A DNA stretch of 64,000 nt from Patellaria atrata CBS 101060. Its lineage: Eukaryota; Ascomycota; Dothideomycetes; Patellariales; Patellariaceae. This document shows positions 25,201-36,350 of this stretch, piece after piece (positions within the stretch are counted from its first letter, which is position 1; the number at the start of each line of letters is the position of its first letter). A program made the translations under genes and the position numbers. A model generated the notes under the pieces. That model had not been told where the DNA came from. It did no database searches and saw only the letters and a list, made by a program, of their open reading frames with translations. Location: positions 1,420,849 through 1,484,848 of the forward strand of contig MU006093.1 in the NCBI GenBank assembly GCA_010093705.1, written 5' to 3'.

Positions 25201-25449
25201 GGATAAAGCGTTGTTCAAGCCGATTGAATGTCATGCTAATGGTGCACAGGCCTGTGGATAGAAGGTCTCAACAAGAAGTCTCTAGACGAGGATTTCATCG
25301 CGCTCATTTTCGGCAAACCGGTACCTCCTCACTGCGTCCAGACGACTGAGGAGAGTGTCTTGGAGATAGATTTGGAGACCGCGTGGAAGGAGAGTGATCA
25401 AAAAGCGGGATGGAGCAATGAGGTCTCAATTGAGATGTTCATCAATTAG
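22289..25449 (+). CDS. GH36-type glycosidase, raffinose synthase / Sip1 family
   Basis: Seven exons (22289-22357, 22409-22525, 22575-23454, 23504-23724, 23770-23918, 24197-25164, 25250-25449) give 867 residues, the usual size. The family acts on alpha-galactosides; plant members make or hydrolyse raffinose, and fungal ones are poorly characterised. Markers: LIIDDNWQSL, FGYWGGVSPVG, the nucleophile loop VDAVKTDAQ (Asp492), the acid/base region RNSDDFFPD (558-559), ASHPWHIFCNAYNAL and LPDWDMFQT. There is no signal peptide, so an intracellular role is likely. The second intron (22526-22574, donor gtatca) is the least certain boundary. The fifth, 278 bp, is unusually long here but ends in a perfect tactaac branch. 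Codon third positions turn clearly richer in C from exon 6 on. Confidence 0.88.
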
Positions 25450-25973
25450 TGATGAGCAGTGAAGGGGAAAGACAAGCGTGGTCGAAGGCATGATGATGAG
25501 CCAAAATTGATATCGCAGCTGTCTCTATGGCGAATATATCAGATAAACTGTAGCTTTTAGGGGAAAAGAAACTGGAAATGCTTTGACTAGATATTGAGGA
25601 CACGGGTTCCGTGCTACTATCTCGCACGGTAATCTGTAGAGTGTTTCTACATTTTGTCTCCTTTCGATTAGATCTCAATTGACCATGGCGATTAAGAGGA
25701 TTTACCCCTATTACATAAGACTTGGCATGTTTGTGTGTTTGGTCGACGTCTTACCAATATTGGATAAAATAAAAGTAGAATTTCCTTTGCAAGGGTCTCA
25801 CCCAGATCCTGCCCACCAAGATCCTGCGTGCCCTTTCGTCTGGGGAGCGGTGATTTAAGCAAATTTCACCCACCTGGACTTCAAACTTACAGAGTCTATG
25901 AGAACGCCATTATCGATCGTGGCTTGATTTTTCGTATCTAATTGCCTTGACTATCATACAACAAGACTCGACC
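25450..25973. other. Intergenic region upstream of ERG9
   Basis: This 524-bp region sits between two genes in tandem. No gene or repeat seen. It probably holds the GH36 3' UTR and the ERG9 promoter. Confidence 0.4.
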
Positions 25974-27586
25974 ATGCCTAAGGTTACAGATGTACTGTAC
26001 TATCTGGTTCATGTCCAGGAGCTAAGATCAATAATACAGTGGTGAGTTAGTTCAAACTTATAAGTCGCTATAGCATCAACTGAATATATGCAGGAAAGTC
26101 TGGCATAACCCTGTCCATGAACGAGACGAATCTACAGAGTCTAAAACCCTTCGAAGATGCTTCTACTTCCTCGATCAAACGAGCAGAAGCTTTAGCGCGG
26201 TGATCAAGGAGCTAAACCCTGAGCTCCTCGTCCCCATATGTTTGTTCTATCTTATACTCCGAGGCCTCGACACGATTGAGGATGATATGACAATTAAGTT
26301 GGGGGAGAAAGAACCGTTATTAAGGGAGTTCGATAACATACTCGAAAAGGATGGGTGGACGTATAATGGTAATGGACCAGATGAGACAGACAGGCAATTA
26401 CTCGTCGAGTTTGATTGCGTTATCACCGAGTTTGTGAAGATAAAACCCGCTTACAGGGCCATCATTAAGGATATCACGAAAAAGATGGGAGACGGAATGG
26501 CGGATTTTGCAAGCAATGCGGAATATAACGCTAACGGCGTAAATAAGATCTCGGACTACGAACTCTACTGCCATTACGTGGCGGGATTAGTTGGCGAAGG
26601 TCTCACAAAGTTGTTTGTTGAGGCCCAACTAGCCAATCCAGCACTATTACAACGACCACACCTTCATGAGTCTATGGGACAATTGCTCCAGAATGTAAAC
26701 ATCATTCGGGATGTGAAGGAGGACTTCGATGACGGACGTAGATTCTATCCGAAAGAGGTCTGGTCTAAATACGCGGATAGCTTCGAGGACCTTTTCAAAC
26801 CTGGGAATGAAGAAGCCGCACTTAATTGCAGCTCAGAAATGATACTTATCGCTCTTAGGCGTGCGGATGAGTGTCTTTTCTATCTTGCAGGTCTTCGTGA
26901 CCAGAGTGTGTTCAATTTCTGCGCGATCCCACAGTCAATGGCAATCGCTACACTAGATCTATGTTTCCGAAACCCCGACATGTGGAAGCGAAACGTCAAG
27001 CTCACGAAGGGTCACGCATGCCAACTTATGCTTGACTCGACACAAAATCTCCAACTAGTCTGCGATGTTTTCCGCAAGCACACTCGATCCATCCATCAGA
27101 AGAATACGCCTAAAGACCCTAACTTCATTCAGATCAGTATTGCTTGTGGAAAGGTATAACCGTCTTATATGATCCTCTCTAATATACAGAAACTCCACTA
27201 ATCTTCAGTAGATCGAACAATTCATTGAAACAATCTTTCCCAGTCAACGTCCCGACCCCACACTATCCGTCAAGGATGGCCGTGTTCTTAGCCCCGAAGA
27301 GGAAGCTAAAGCTAAGAAAGAAGCGCAAGAAGCAAAATGGGATATTATCTATATGGGTGCCGCTGTGTTTGGTATCCTTTTCTTTATTTCACTATTTATG
27401 GTACGATATCTCATTCGACTCCAAAACTGGTTTCCTGTAGCTAATCATGTCCAGATCTTCATAGCTTACCTCGCGGGCGCACGTTTCGATGTGATATATA
27501 ATCAGCTCCGTTCAGGCAACCTCGCACGACCGAGTGCGGGCGAGGCCCAGCCAATTCTCAATAATTATGAGCATCAAGAATTGTAG
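25974..27586 (+). CDS. ERG9: Squalene synthase
   Basis: Four exons (25974-26041, 26094-27153, 27212-27400, 27455-27586) give 482 residues. It joins two farnesyl diphosphates to squalene using NADPH, the first committed step to ergosterol, on the ER membrane. Visible: [10 protein letters not shown], the first Asp-rich motif [23 protein letters not shown], the second Asp-rich motif [16 protein letters not shown], and a C-terminal membrane anchor ([16 protein letters not shown]). The third intron is 54 bp, a multiple of three without stops, so retention would insert 18 residues in frame; a gctaatc branch and a ccag acceptor support splicing. The helix before NIIRD reads GQLLQNV where most homologues have GLFLQKT, which is unusual. 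No second squalene synthase gene lies in the window. Confidence 0.95.
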
Positions 27587-28991
27587 TGTCAGGTCAGAGG
27601 TTAAAGGAATGATGGTCTCGCCTGTAGAAGCTAAGATGGGACCTCTGTAATCAAACTAGCAGTATTTAGTGTACATTAACTCTAACTAATCGTCAGGCGT
27701 AGCATAGGTTCGGGCGTTCGCGTTGCGCTACGTTAGGACAGTGCGGCAGGTCTGGATCAGTTGCGGTGGTAAGGTATGCTTCTTTTCGGATCATGTCCTT
27801 AAGGACCGAATGGTAATAATAGTCTCTCTGACCTTCAATTACTTTCTTATAAGTTTTCAGTTACTCTCCTAGTGATGAATCATTGTGACAGTTTTTCCTA
27901 TTCCAGTATTTCGTCCTTGAACCCTTTGAAGATTCTCACTCAAACCTATGTCATATGCAATGCCCAATCTTTATTTTACCCTACGTAACTCCGACTTGAT
28001 TGGGAAGAAGTCGATAGAAACCTCAAAAAGCAAAGCACGGATGTCAAATTCCAATCCTACCCTACAATGGTTGTGGTTGGGCCGAGAAGTGCTGAGATTA
28101 TATCCCACATAACCCGGCGACGGGGCCGTCGATCTTGTACACGAATTTCACGCTGTATGAGTGAGATGGTGTTGTGGTACATACAAAGCATTGTACGGAT
28201 ATCGCTTTTCTGTACGGAGAAGTAATTTGTACAGCTGCGGGTCATTTGTACATTTTCGTTTCGCCTGTACGGTTGAGTCGAACTTTCGGCGGTGGTGTCT
28301 TGGTACCTACTGGTGTGTTGTACATCAACCGGCGGAATGTCCGCCTGGCAATATTTCGGCATCGAGATTTCGTATGAACAGGCGATCATGACAGTTTCAA
28401 CCCCTTTATGCAGTTGTATCTTTCATAACTTGATAACGCCGAGTGCCTTCGAATATTATCAATCCTCTGCGAGTTTGATGTAGTCAACTCTATGAGTAGC
28501 CTATTTGTCGAAGTGAAAATCGATATCAACCCCTTAATCTGTAGAGGGGAGTCAAGCGTATCGTGATATGTACCCGCAAATCGGATACTGATGTGCTGAC
28601 CATACATTCTTTCCCCTTAGGTGAAGAGTCACTCGTTCAATGGAAGAGCTATTCAACCAGTTATCTAGTCAGCTGTCTTCTCCGCTGTAAACAGATAGTA
28701 TCAAACCGTCTTATACTCTACCTTGCCAGTATATATGCGCAATCCGTATGGACAAGTGGTAATGACTTCAGTTTTCGCTTTTCTGATTCCCCAATTTAGC
28801 TTTCTAAGAGAGAAGAGAAGGTATGCTGCTGGCAACATCAGAATCAGTAATAATCGATAGGTGAAACTGGGCCAAATGAATAAGACTTTACGACCGTGGT
28901 AAATACAATAATGCTCAGCTATACTATGAGTACAAGAGGATGCAATGCAGAAACAAAAATAACCTTTCTATCAGACACTGATAGGCCGAAC
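27587..28991. other. Intergenic region with a degenerate GTAC array
   Basis: About 1.4 kb between converging genes. No supported gene. The only structured part is the periodic GTAC stretch at 28137-28323, listed separately. Confidence 0.45.
28137..28323. repeat. Degenerate tandem array, period about 18 bp, centred on (T)TGTAC
   Basis: GTAC occurs at 28137, 28177, 28193, 28212, 28229, 28248, 28267, 28303 and 28320. The steps are 40, 16, 19, 17, 19, 19, 36 and 17, i.e. one or two units of about 18 bp. Six of the nine are TTGTAC or CTGTACGG. Chance would give fewer than one GTAC in this length. It looks like a decayed minisatellite or a row of binding sites. Confidence 0.6.
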
Positions 28992-29790
28992 TTATGCATC
29001 ACAGGCCAGGCCAAACACCGAAAATATGCCACCAGCAACTGGATTCACAGTGCCCTGCACATTCAAGTTAGTCGTTTTGTTTCAACGAGAGCTGTATTCT
29101 CTTAAGCACTTACGGCAACGGCACTGCCAATAGTCGACAGAGCGGAACAGAAACCTCCTAAAATTCCACCGTCTGACTGTAGCTCGAGCTTCACGTTGAT
29201 AACGGGTGGAACTTCAGTTCCGTCGGGCTTGAAAGAGACGCCGATTGTCTTGGGGAATGTCCACCTGTCGATGTATCTAGGCGTACCAACTACGAGCCCA
29301 CAGCTCATTAACAAAACGATATATCGGAGAAATAATAACCAGCACCGTACGTACCACAGCCAGTACCACACACCGGGGTATCCATCATGATCCGTTCCTT
29401 TTTCTTCACTCCTTCCGCATCTCCAGCCGCGATGAGAGCCTCGATAAGTCCATTCTTGATCCAAGTAGGGTATTGGCCTTCCGCGACGGTGACTTTTACT
29501 CTAGTACCACCACCAGCAACGGTGGTGGGTACTTCCCACGAATCGGCGTTACAGAAACCCTCGGCGTAACAGTTGTCGAACAGACTTGAGAGGATTACAT
29601 GCGGGTCTGTAGATCCAACTGAAGTTGTTTCGTCGGAGTAGCGAACATGTAGGTTTCCATCTTGGTTGACGATGACTTCACCTCCCTGCCGTTCTTCGAG
29701 TTTATGGGGTTCTTCGAGCTTGTGAGGAGATGCATGCACGATTGTAATGGTTGCAAATAGTGCACTCAAAGAGAAAACGGTGAAAAGCAT
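28992..29790 (-). CDS. Small secreted protein of unknown function
   Basis: Three exons (29790-29355, 29289-29114, 29054-28992) give 224 residues. A clear signal peptide opens it (MLFTVFSLSALFATITIVHA), followed by a short repeat HKLEE/PHKLEERQ that could be a propeptide with a Kex2-like site. The mature part has several Cys (FDNCYAEGFCNAD, TPVCGTGC, GGFCSAL, GLACDA). The third exon is supported by a gactaac branch and tgtgcag acceptor, and ends GIFSVFGLACDA. The first intron has donor gtacgt; its acceptor (ctcgtag at 29290) was chosen because it alone keeps the downstream frame. I do not recognise the family. A secreted, Cys-containing orphan in a gene-poor region is effector-like, but that is only inference. 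Confidence 0.7.
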
Positions 29791-30928
29791 TCTAGAAGAC
29801 GTTCTAGGATTCCTTGAGAGTATTGAAAGATAATGGAGCGTTATACTCAAAAATAAGTTAAGTTGTTCCTCTTCCTGCTCCAAACTCTTCCAGATGATTG
29901 GAAAGGTATGATGGACCGATATCTTGACCTTTTATTCCATATTCTGCATATTTATACACCGAAGACATCCTCAACTGTCATACATCGATCCAGTCTATTC
30001 AAGACTCAAGAGCCGTGACGTCGACCTAAGCTGTTGGATTCCTATGCGCCCGCTCGATCGGCGCATCATCTGAACACAGCTGGTGTAGTAAGCCGTGAAA
30101 TTAGCTAAGAAAAAATGCTTTCCGTGTTGTTGAAGATCAGAAAGACAATTGCATTTACTCCGCGGCGGTTTGTATAACTACCCTAAACGGTATGATCGTT
30201 TCATGTCGGGAGTTGGTCGGAATGTCGTACACTCCGATTCGACAATCCCTGGCGATCTATGTTAGACGATTATTTGATGACGGAACTGACAACTTACGAC
30301 ACCGTCCAACACTGCCTCTAAGCAAGGTAGATGCTCTTGTATAACTTACCCGTGCCGTGGTACCGTTGTCCCGTCCCTCCCCTGGCTTCTCATGCAGTTG
30401 CCCGGACCGAGAGGCGGTACGGATAGAACTAGTCGGTAACCATATAGTGCCACGAGCACTAGGCATACTCCATTCTCCCACAACTCCATAACGTATCTGA
30501 CACAGGTGTGATGCTTTTACATAGTCTTTGATTCTAAGTGACTAAGAGTGCTTTTCTTTTTCTTTTTACCCGGAGATCCGCTGCTGAGGGATGACTCCTT
30601 GAGTGAAAAGAACTAAGTCTCTTCCTGTAATCATCGTTTGTATTGTTATTACCTCTATTATGTCGAAAGCGATGTATTCGAGGTCCCCGTGTCTGATCAA
30701 AGCATAGAGTATTCTGCATTCTGTCCAAGTATTATGCCGTTATTCTAGTCTTACCTTCTCTGGTGGATATCGCTCCCAGTAGACTGTGGACACATGCTCA
30801 TAGAAGTTAGTCTATTGCACACATTAGGAATATAGTAATAGAAAGCCTTGCAAAGAATTGTTCCGAGCATCTGTCCAGGAGTAAGAGATCGACGTGGAAA
30901 ATATTGTCCAGTCAAATGTAGAATCCCA
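29791..30928. other. Intergenic region between the secreted protein and the SAT4 gene
   Basis: This 1.1-kb region contains only short, random-looking frames. Nothing recognisable. Confidence 0.4.
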
Positions 30929-32069
30929 CTATACTTGCTGAGTAGCATGAGACCCTCCCCTACCCATCCTCCTTGATTCCCCAGGTTGAATGAAATCAAT
31001 CCTATCAAGGGAAACGTTAATGATGTGGATGTTTGATCCAAATCCCCGTATATGAGGGAAGCATTGGCCCAGACAGAATCTTATACTAGCAAATTTGAGG
31101 TCTTGGAAAATGAATCTAACAAGAGGGGTCAGAGAGAGGAAGCACCCGGCCATCATATATTCTCCTGGCTCAATCGAGGTCCAGGTCATGAGTGTGGTGC
31201 CACGGAATTGATAGATCTTGAAGAACATCGCGCAACGGATGATAGCGGTGATAATGCCGCTGCGTAGGATGGATGATTAATAAAGATCCCCAAAAAGGGT
31301 TGCTTTAACACCCACAAGCTGCTTAGAATAAAGGTTACAATTAACCCAATCTTCTTCGCCATACTGATTTGAAGCTTCAGCAATGTCGGTAAGGGTAGGA
31401 GCAGTACGTCTATATCAGTGATGATATTTGGCAAGCTTGTTGCAGTATATGCCGTAGTCGCTTTCACGAAGCAGCGACCGCCTTCGATACATTTGTCCCA
31501 ACGATAGGCCAAAGGTATACATGCCGTGAAGACGAGAATCAGATTGATAATAAATGCGAGCGAGACAATTCCCATGACTAGATAAATGGCCCGGCGCACC
31601 TTATCCTCGAAAAATATTCGGAGATAGAATACCAGAACGGAAAGTTTTGGAAGAGTAGTGCTGAATAGATAGCAGAGCTCCGTAGGTACATTCATTCGTA
31701 ATGAATACATCACCATCCAGTGACTGGAATTAGGTAAATGGCGAGCCCCTGCGTCATGTTTTACAAGTACTTGAAAGCATACCCCCCGTTGGTTTCGGAC
31801 TCTCATCGGAGGGTCTTTCAGCCGGATAATAGGACGAAGTGATCATACCAGGAAAACCTACAGACGTCTATTGCGGCCAATCCGATGCAAAATGGATAAG
31901 TAGGAAGCATCAACCAAGTATCTGGTCTGTTAAAGTTGCCTTTTGATATCTTCGCAATAACGTAGAGAATAATCGTTGCAGTCGCAAGTGTTGCTAAGGC
32001 AACCGCTACTGATACCAGCTCTTGCCCATGAACCACAACGATATATTCCTTCTGGTTCGCTAACGCCAT
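30929..32069 (-). CDS. SAT4 / rhodopsin-like integral membrane protein (Pth11-like)
   Basis: Three exons (32069-31862, 31769-31316, 31259-30929) give 330 residues. Several membrane segments are visible: ELVSVAVALATLATATIILY, then YPFCIGLAAIDV, FSTTLPKLSVLVFYLRIFF, YLVMGIVSLAFIINLILVF and a segment around KKIGLIVTFILSS. The pattern PKLSVLVFYLRIF, then CIPLAYRWDKCIEGG with CF further on, then LPNIITDIDVLLLPLPTL, then GIITAIIRCAMFFK and SIEPGEYMMAGCFLSL is that of the fungal SAT4 family, which includes Pth11-like receptors of plant pathogens. The first intron's ends (31861-31770) are weaker than the rest. The C-terminal tail is short and basic. The ligand is unknown. Confidence 0.78.
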
Positions 32070-33964
32070 AGTTCAAACTAAGAAAAGAAAAAAGAAGCCA
32101 GCATCTAGAAAAATCAAATATTGAATTACCGAGATAGGTTCAGGCGCATGTCCAGTTTTTAGCTATTAGTTTACGCGCCTCGCATGCTCTCAGTACTACA
32201 TAACCCCCGTTGTTAGGACTTGGGGTAGAGTCTCAGGACGATTTGTATCCGTTCTTCCAATCCGTCGGGACTTCGTAGAAAATGCATGTTAACTCAATCA
32301 AAATGCTCCGGCGAACAATGGTACCCTTTCAGATAGATCGGAAAACAAGTTGTTAGATAGAACATCGAGTTGATTGACTGAAAGTGTTCCTTAAGGCAGG
32401 TAACGCATGGAGTGTAATTGCAACACAGAATAGAAAGTTACATCCAAATCAATCAATTTTTGTTGGTAACACGGCAGGTCATTGGTTCGTTAGATCGGAA
32501 ATAGATTGCAGAAGCAGTAATAATGCCAGGGTGAGAGAGAAGCACGGTAAATCACTGTACACGTACAATAAAAAGAACGAGAAATACCCGACGACAGCTT
32601 GAAACGACGATATGACTGAGAAAAACATTAATACAACGATTTCGACTGAAAAATGTCTGTGAGCTTAGGATACCGTCATCGAAGGTTTAACAGCAAGCAG
32701 GATAGAAAAACATATATTCACCTGTATTCGGGTATATTTCTACTGGGGGTAGAAGCCGGGGAAATGTTCAGCTCAGCTTCAAATATTTACTCTACTACAC
32801 TGGAATGAACCTGCCCGAAGAGTGGTTTCAGCTCTACCAAGTAGGGCGGCCATTAATAGTCTCCTCATCCACCTACCATAGCATTGATGGTGGGCCTGGA
32901 GCTTGCGTCATTCAGTATATTATCTTTGCATGCAGAACCAGGTATGATGGTTGAACCTCCCTATTAGTCGTACATATGCTCCCCACTCGAATAATTCTGG
33001 TCTGAGGGGCTATCAACATGGAAAATTAAGGCGACGATATCTAGTTTTCATTAGGTCGTGATATAACGCAAGGTATATTGATGAGTTACCCGTATTCCGA
33101 TTCAGACAGATGGTGTATCTCCTATTCTGCTCGCACTGCTATAGTTACCAGTACACTGTGGAATCGTACAACTCCGATGAACTTCGTACAGAAGTTATAC
33201 CTCATATATGAAGCTTCCATACATAACCCATAATAAGTCAAGGTACCCTGATATAATAGTAGATCTCTGATCTTACATTCATCGCCTCTAGAAGGTGCCG
33301 TTTGGTGGTAAAAATGAAGGTCCCGGGTTTTGATTCCCGGTCAAATCATCTTCGGATTCTTTGTCTTGACCCGCTGGCTAGCAGCCAGTGGAGGATTATC
33401 TTTTTCGTTAATTCTCCCCACTTGGCCATTCATTTTTTTTAAGTTGTTTTCGTTTTAGACCTTTTGAAAGACTGACGTGGTGATGCAGTCAGGTAGTCAA
33501 ACCGTAGCGAGGTTGAAGCAAGGATTGACGGTTGGCCATGGTATGTATGAATACTGCAAGGTAATACAAATCGCGGCATAGGGAAATAACTTTGACTGTA
33601 GTATACTTATATGTTTGAGGTTTTCGGGGTTTTCTGCTCTTATCTCAAGATTGCTAGCTGGCTGTAACTTGGAACACTTCCTAAGAGCATAGAACGGTTC
33701 GATCCGCATTGTGATGATGGGACAATCCCCAGGCTTCTTCACATAAGCAAACCGTTCTACTCATAGGGTTAATACTCGTATGCTCCCTAAGTTGACTTGT
33801 TTGTGGAGTTTTTATAAAAGTCATGGAGACCCCGACCCTACCCCTGCGCGTAGCATGTCGGCAGCCGGATAAATATCCTCCGAACACTCTGCCTACGTTT
33901 CCTTTACCATCTTGAAGATTGATAGCAACAGTGGTAGACACAGTTATTTCCTACACATCTCGCA
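32070..33964. other. Intergenic region with a tRNA-like remnant
   Basis: About 1.9 kb of AT-rich DNA between divergent genes, with no supported gene. It contains a short tRNA-like palindromic stretch (33291-33353, listed separately). Confidence 0.4.
33291..33353 (+). other. tRNA-like remnant (B-box-like hairpin between pairing ends)
   Basis: The ends gaaggtg (33291-33297) and catcttc (33347-33353) can form a 7-bp stem with one G-T pair. Inside lies cccgggttttgattcccgg, close to a T-arm with B box but with an enlarged loop. The whole is 63 nt, lacks an anticodon arm, and has six extra bases before the 3' stem. It is not a working tRNA gene; it may be a remnant or chance. Confidence 0.2.
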
Positions 33965-34940
33965 ATGCGTTTCCTACACCCTCTCATCCAAGCAGTACTA
34001 CTTGTCAATGCTGGTGTAGCGTTCGCAGCATCTTCATGGAGCTTTGAGGACGCCACCCTGTCAATTCAAACTAAAGGAGCTGGTGTAGGGGGTGGTTCCA
34101 AAGAGAAGTGAGCTCGTTGAGTCCGATTGCTGAATACTGTTAACATTGTTTGCTCTTAGACTCTCTCCTACGACCCCCCTTTCGAAGCCTGTATCCCTAG
34201 GCGTAGCGGACACATTAAAGGTGATCCTGACAACTACGGAAGGCAAGAAGAGCAAGAAACCACACCAAGCTTTCCTGGCACTCAATGATCCTACAACTGG
34301 ACTCGAGGAGTCATATCCTTTTAGTGTTAAGGACAATGGCAAGGCGAAGGTAGATTTAGTATGTGAAGCTAAGGTAGCATCACATTGAATAACCTCAGCT
34401 AACTGCTTGTAGACTCACAAAGACCTACCGCTACAATTTGTAACATCCAAGGAATCCTTAACTGCATATATTGTCATTGGTTCTTTTGGATCCTCAGCAC
34501 CTTTGAAAAGCAAGTCTTTCAACATCAAGATTGATCGCGACCCCAATACACCAATCAATGCACCTGAACCGCCTGTCCGGTATGGAAAGCGTGACGAAAT
34601 TCATCACATCTTCCGCTCAAACCCAAAAAGTCCATCAAAGATTATAACCCTTGTGTTCGCTGCTGCCGTCCTTGGAGCGGTGGTTGCGCTGTTCGGGGTG
34701 TGGACAACATTGGGCGCGAATTTGAACCATTTGCCGAAAGCATTGAGCAACGCCCCTATCCCGCATGCACTATTTTTTGGCTCTATACTTGCGATTGAGG
34801 CCACATTTTTTATGTATTATACCACGTGGAACCTATTCCAAACGCTACCAGCTGCTGCTGCAGTAGGTGCTGTCGCGTTTTTGAGCGGAAGTAGAGCGCT
34901 TTCGGAGGTTCAAGAGAGAAGATTGGCGGGATTAAGATGA
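33965..34940 (+). CDS. SWP1: Oligosaccharyltransferase delta subunit (ribophorin II / Swp1)
   Basis: Three exons (33965-34107, 34160-34358, 34413-34940) give 289 residues. Swp1 is a subunit of the ER complex that transfers the glycan from dolichol to Asn-X-Ser/Thr. A signal peptide (MRFLHPLIQAVLLVNAGVAFA) leads a lumenal beta-rich part (SWSFEDATLSIQTK, KPHQAFLALND, YPFSVKDNGKAKVDL). The C-terminal third has the conserved R-x-E-IHHIFR motif (YGKRDEIHHIFR) and three membrane helices (IITLVFAAAVLGAVVALFGV, HALFFGSILAIEATFFMYY, AAAAVGAVAFLSG). All splice joins keep frame. Length and order match fungal Swp1. Confidence 0.9.
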
Positions 34941-35445
34941 CGTAGATATTGAGATATGATATCAAAAGCTTATCTAAGGGCCGAGGAAAGGGAGTTGTCT
35001 CAATGCAGCGCTTCCTTTATGAAACATGATGAGGATAATGTAAGACTTCAAGGTTCAAATCATCCCAGTGATGATACGAAGCTGCTATGTAAGATTTTAC
35101 GGCGTTCAATGTAGAGTAGGAATCAAAGGAAATCTTGCAATGAGAACCCCTTGATCATTTCCTCTACCGTAAATCCGGAGGACTCACCAACTGTGCTACA
35201 ATATTACCAACAACACGTTTTCTAAATAAATCATGAATGTTAATCTTTCTTTATAATATCCGCAGATCAGATACATATGTCTATTTCCAATGGACAAACA
35301 TCATTAAAGTCTGGGCGTTATTAACCACCAATCAAATACGGATTTCGCCGCAGCTTCCCGTCATGACTTTCTCAAGACTCAAGCCTGATCAAAGGACTGA
35401 ACACCACCTCATTCACAACCAACAGTAATCTCTCAATTACGCCCG
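34941..35445. other. Intergenic region downstream of SWP1
   Basis: This 505-bp AT-rich region lies between two genes on the plus strand. Nothing recognisable. Confidence 0.35.
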
Positions 35446-36168
35446 ATGGGTTCGTCAGCATCAAAAGCAACAAAAACAGCTGCTTCTGCAACACGCAAAT
35501 ACCCTTCCCGTATCTCAACAGCGACTCAGACTCAACCACAACGGTCCACAAACGCACCTCCACAACCACCATCCACAGGCGATCCGACAAGTCCTGGCCC
35601 AACAACACGACCACAAGTTCAAGCAAGCAGCCAAAAGGACGAAGGTTTTTGATTACATTTCTTCTATATCTGGAGGACCTGGTCTAACCTCCTACCAGCC
35701 ATCTCCCTCGATGCCTCCGACCCAGTCTACGCCTCCCACCTCCGCCAACTCGGGGCCGTCCAACCTAATCCCCATTTCTCTCACTCTTCGACCTCTCCAC
35801 TCGATCCTACACCCTCAAATGCAATCCGCCCCTCTTTCTCCCGTCTGCCGTCATCTCAATCCCAACCAAGCGTCGATCCCTCCTCGATACCCGCAAACTT
35901 CTTCCCCTCCCCCTCAAGCATTGCGCAAAATCCAGCACTAGTTGTGCTGGAAGCGCGACGGTGGCTGCAAGCGGAAGCGGAAAAGGAGTTTGAGGGCGTG
36001 GGCAGGAGGGGGTTTAAGGGACGCAGGTTTGTGGACGCGGTTACTATACGGCAGGCGCTGAGATTGAGGGAGGAAGGGGTTGAAGAGAGCAGGATCGAGA
36101 AAAGCTTGGGGTTAGAGAATGGCGTGGTGGGAAAGTTAGGAAGACAAGGGGTTTTGGATAGTTCTTGA
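35446..36168 (+). CDS. Conserved fungal protein, probably N-myristoylated, with a helical C-terminus
   Basis: Two exons (35446-35644, 35699-36168) give 222 residues. The intron has a gtctaacc branch and accag acceptor. The start MGSSASKATKTA fits the N-myristoylation consensus (Gly2, Ser6), implying a membrane-bound protein. A Pro/Thr/Ser/Gln-rich linker follows. The segment AISLDASDPVYASHLRQLG after the splice, and the C-terminal 75 residues (LVVLEARRWLQAEAEKEF, GRRGFKGRRFVDAVTIRQAL, SLGLENGVVGKLG), look folded and conserved, with a helix-turn-helix-like end. I recall similar proteins of unknown role in other filamentous ascomycetes but cannot name a function. Confidence 0.7.
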
Positions 36169-36350
36169 GTTGTGTGTATCCCGGGAAGGGAAGAGGGGAT
36201 TCTGGGGTATGGTTGGCGTTATGGGTGTTTGTATTATTGCGGCATTTAAAGTGTACACAGAGTTAAAGAAACCCGTGACCTGACCCGAGGCAATCGCTAC
36301 AGAGTAAAGACAGTTTCTTCCAGAATCACCTAATCGGATGAAGCTTTACA

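Noticed and set aside
28992-36168. A secondary-metabolite or other functional gene cluster
   Set aside because: No polyketide synthase, peptide synthetase, terpene cyclase, P450 or cluster regulator is present; ERG9 nearby is a sterol gene and its neighbours are unrelated.
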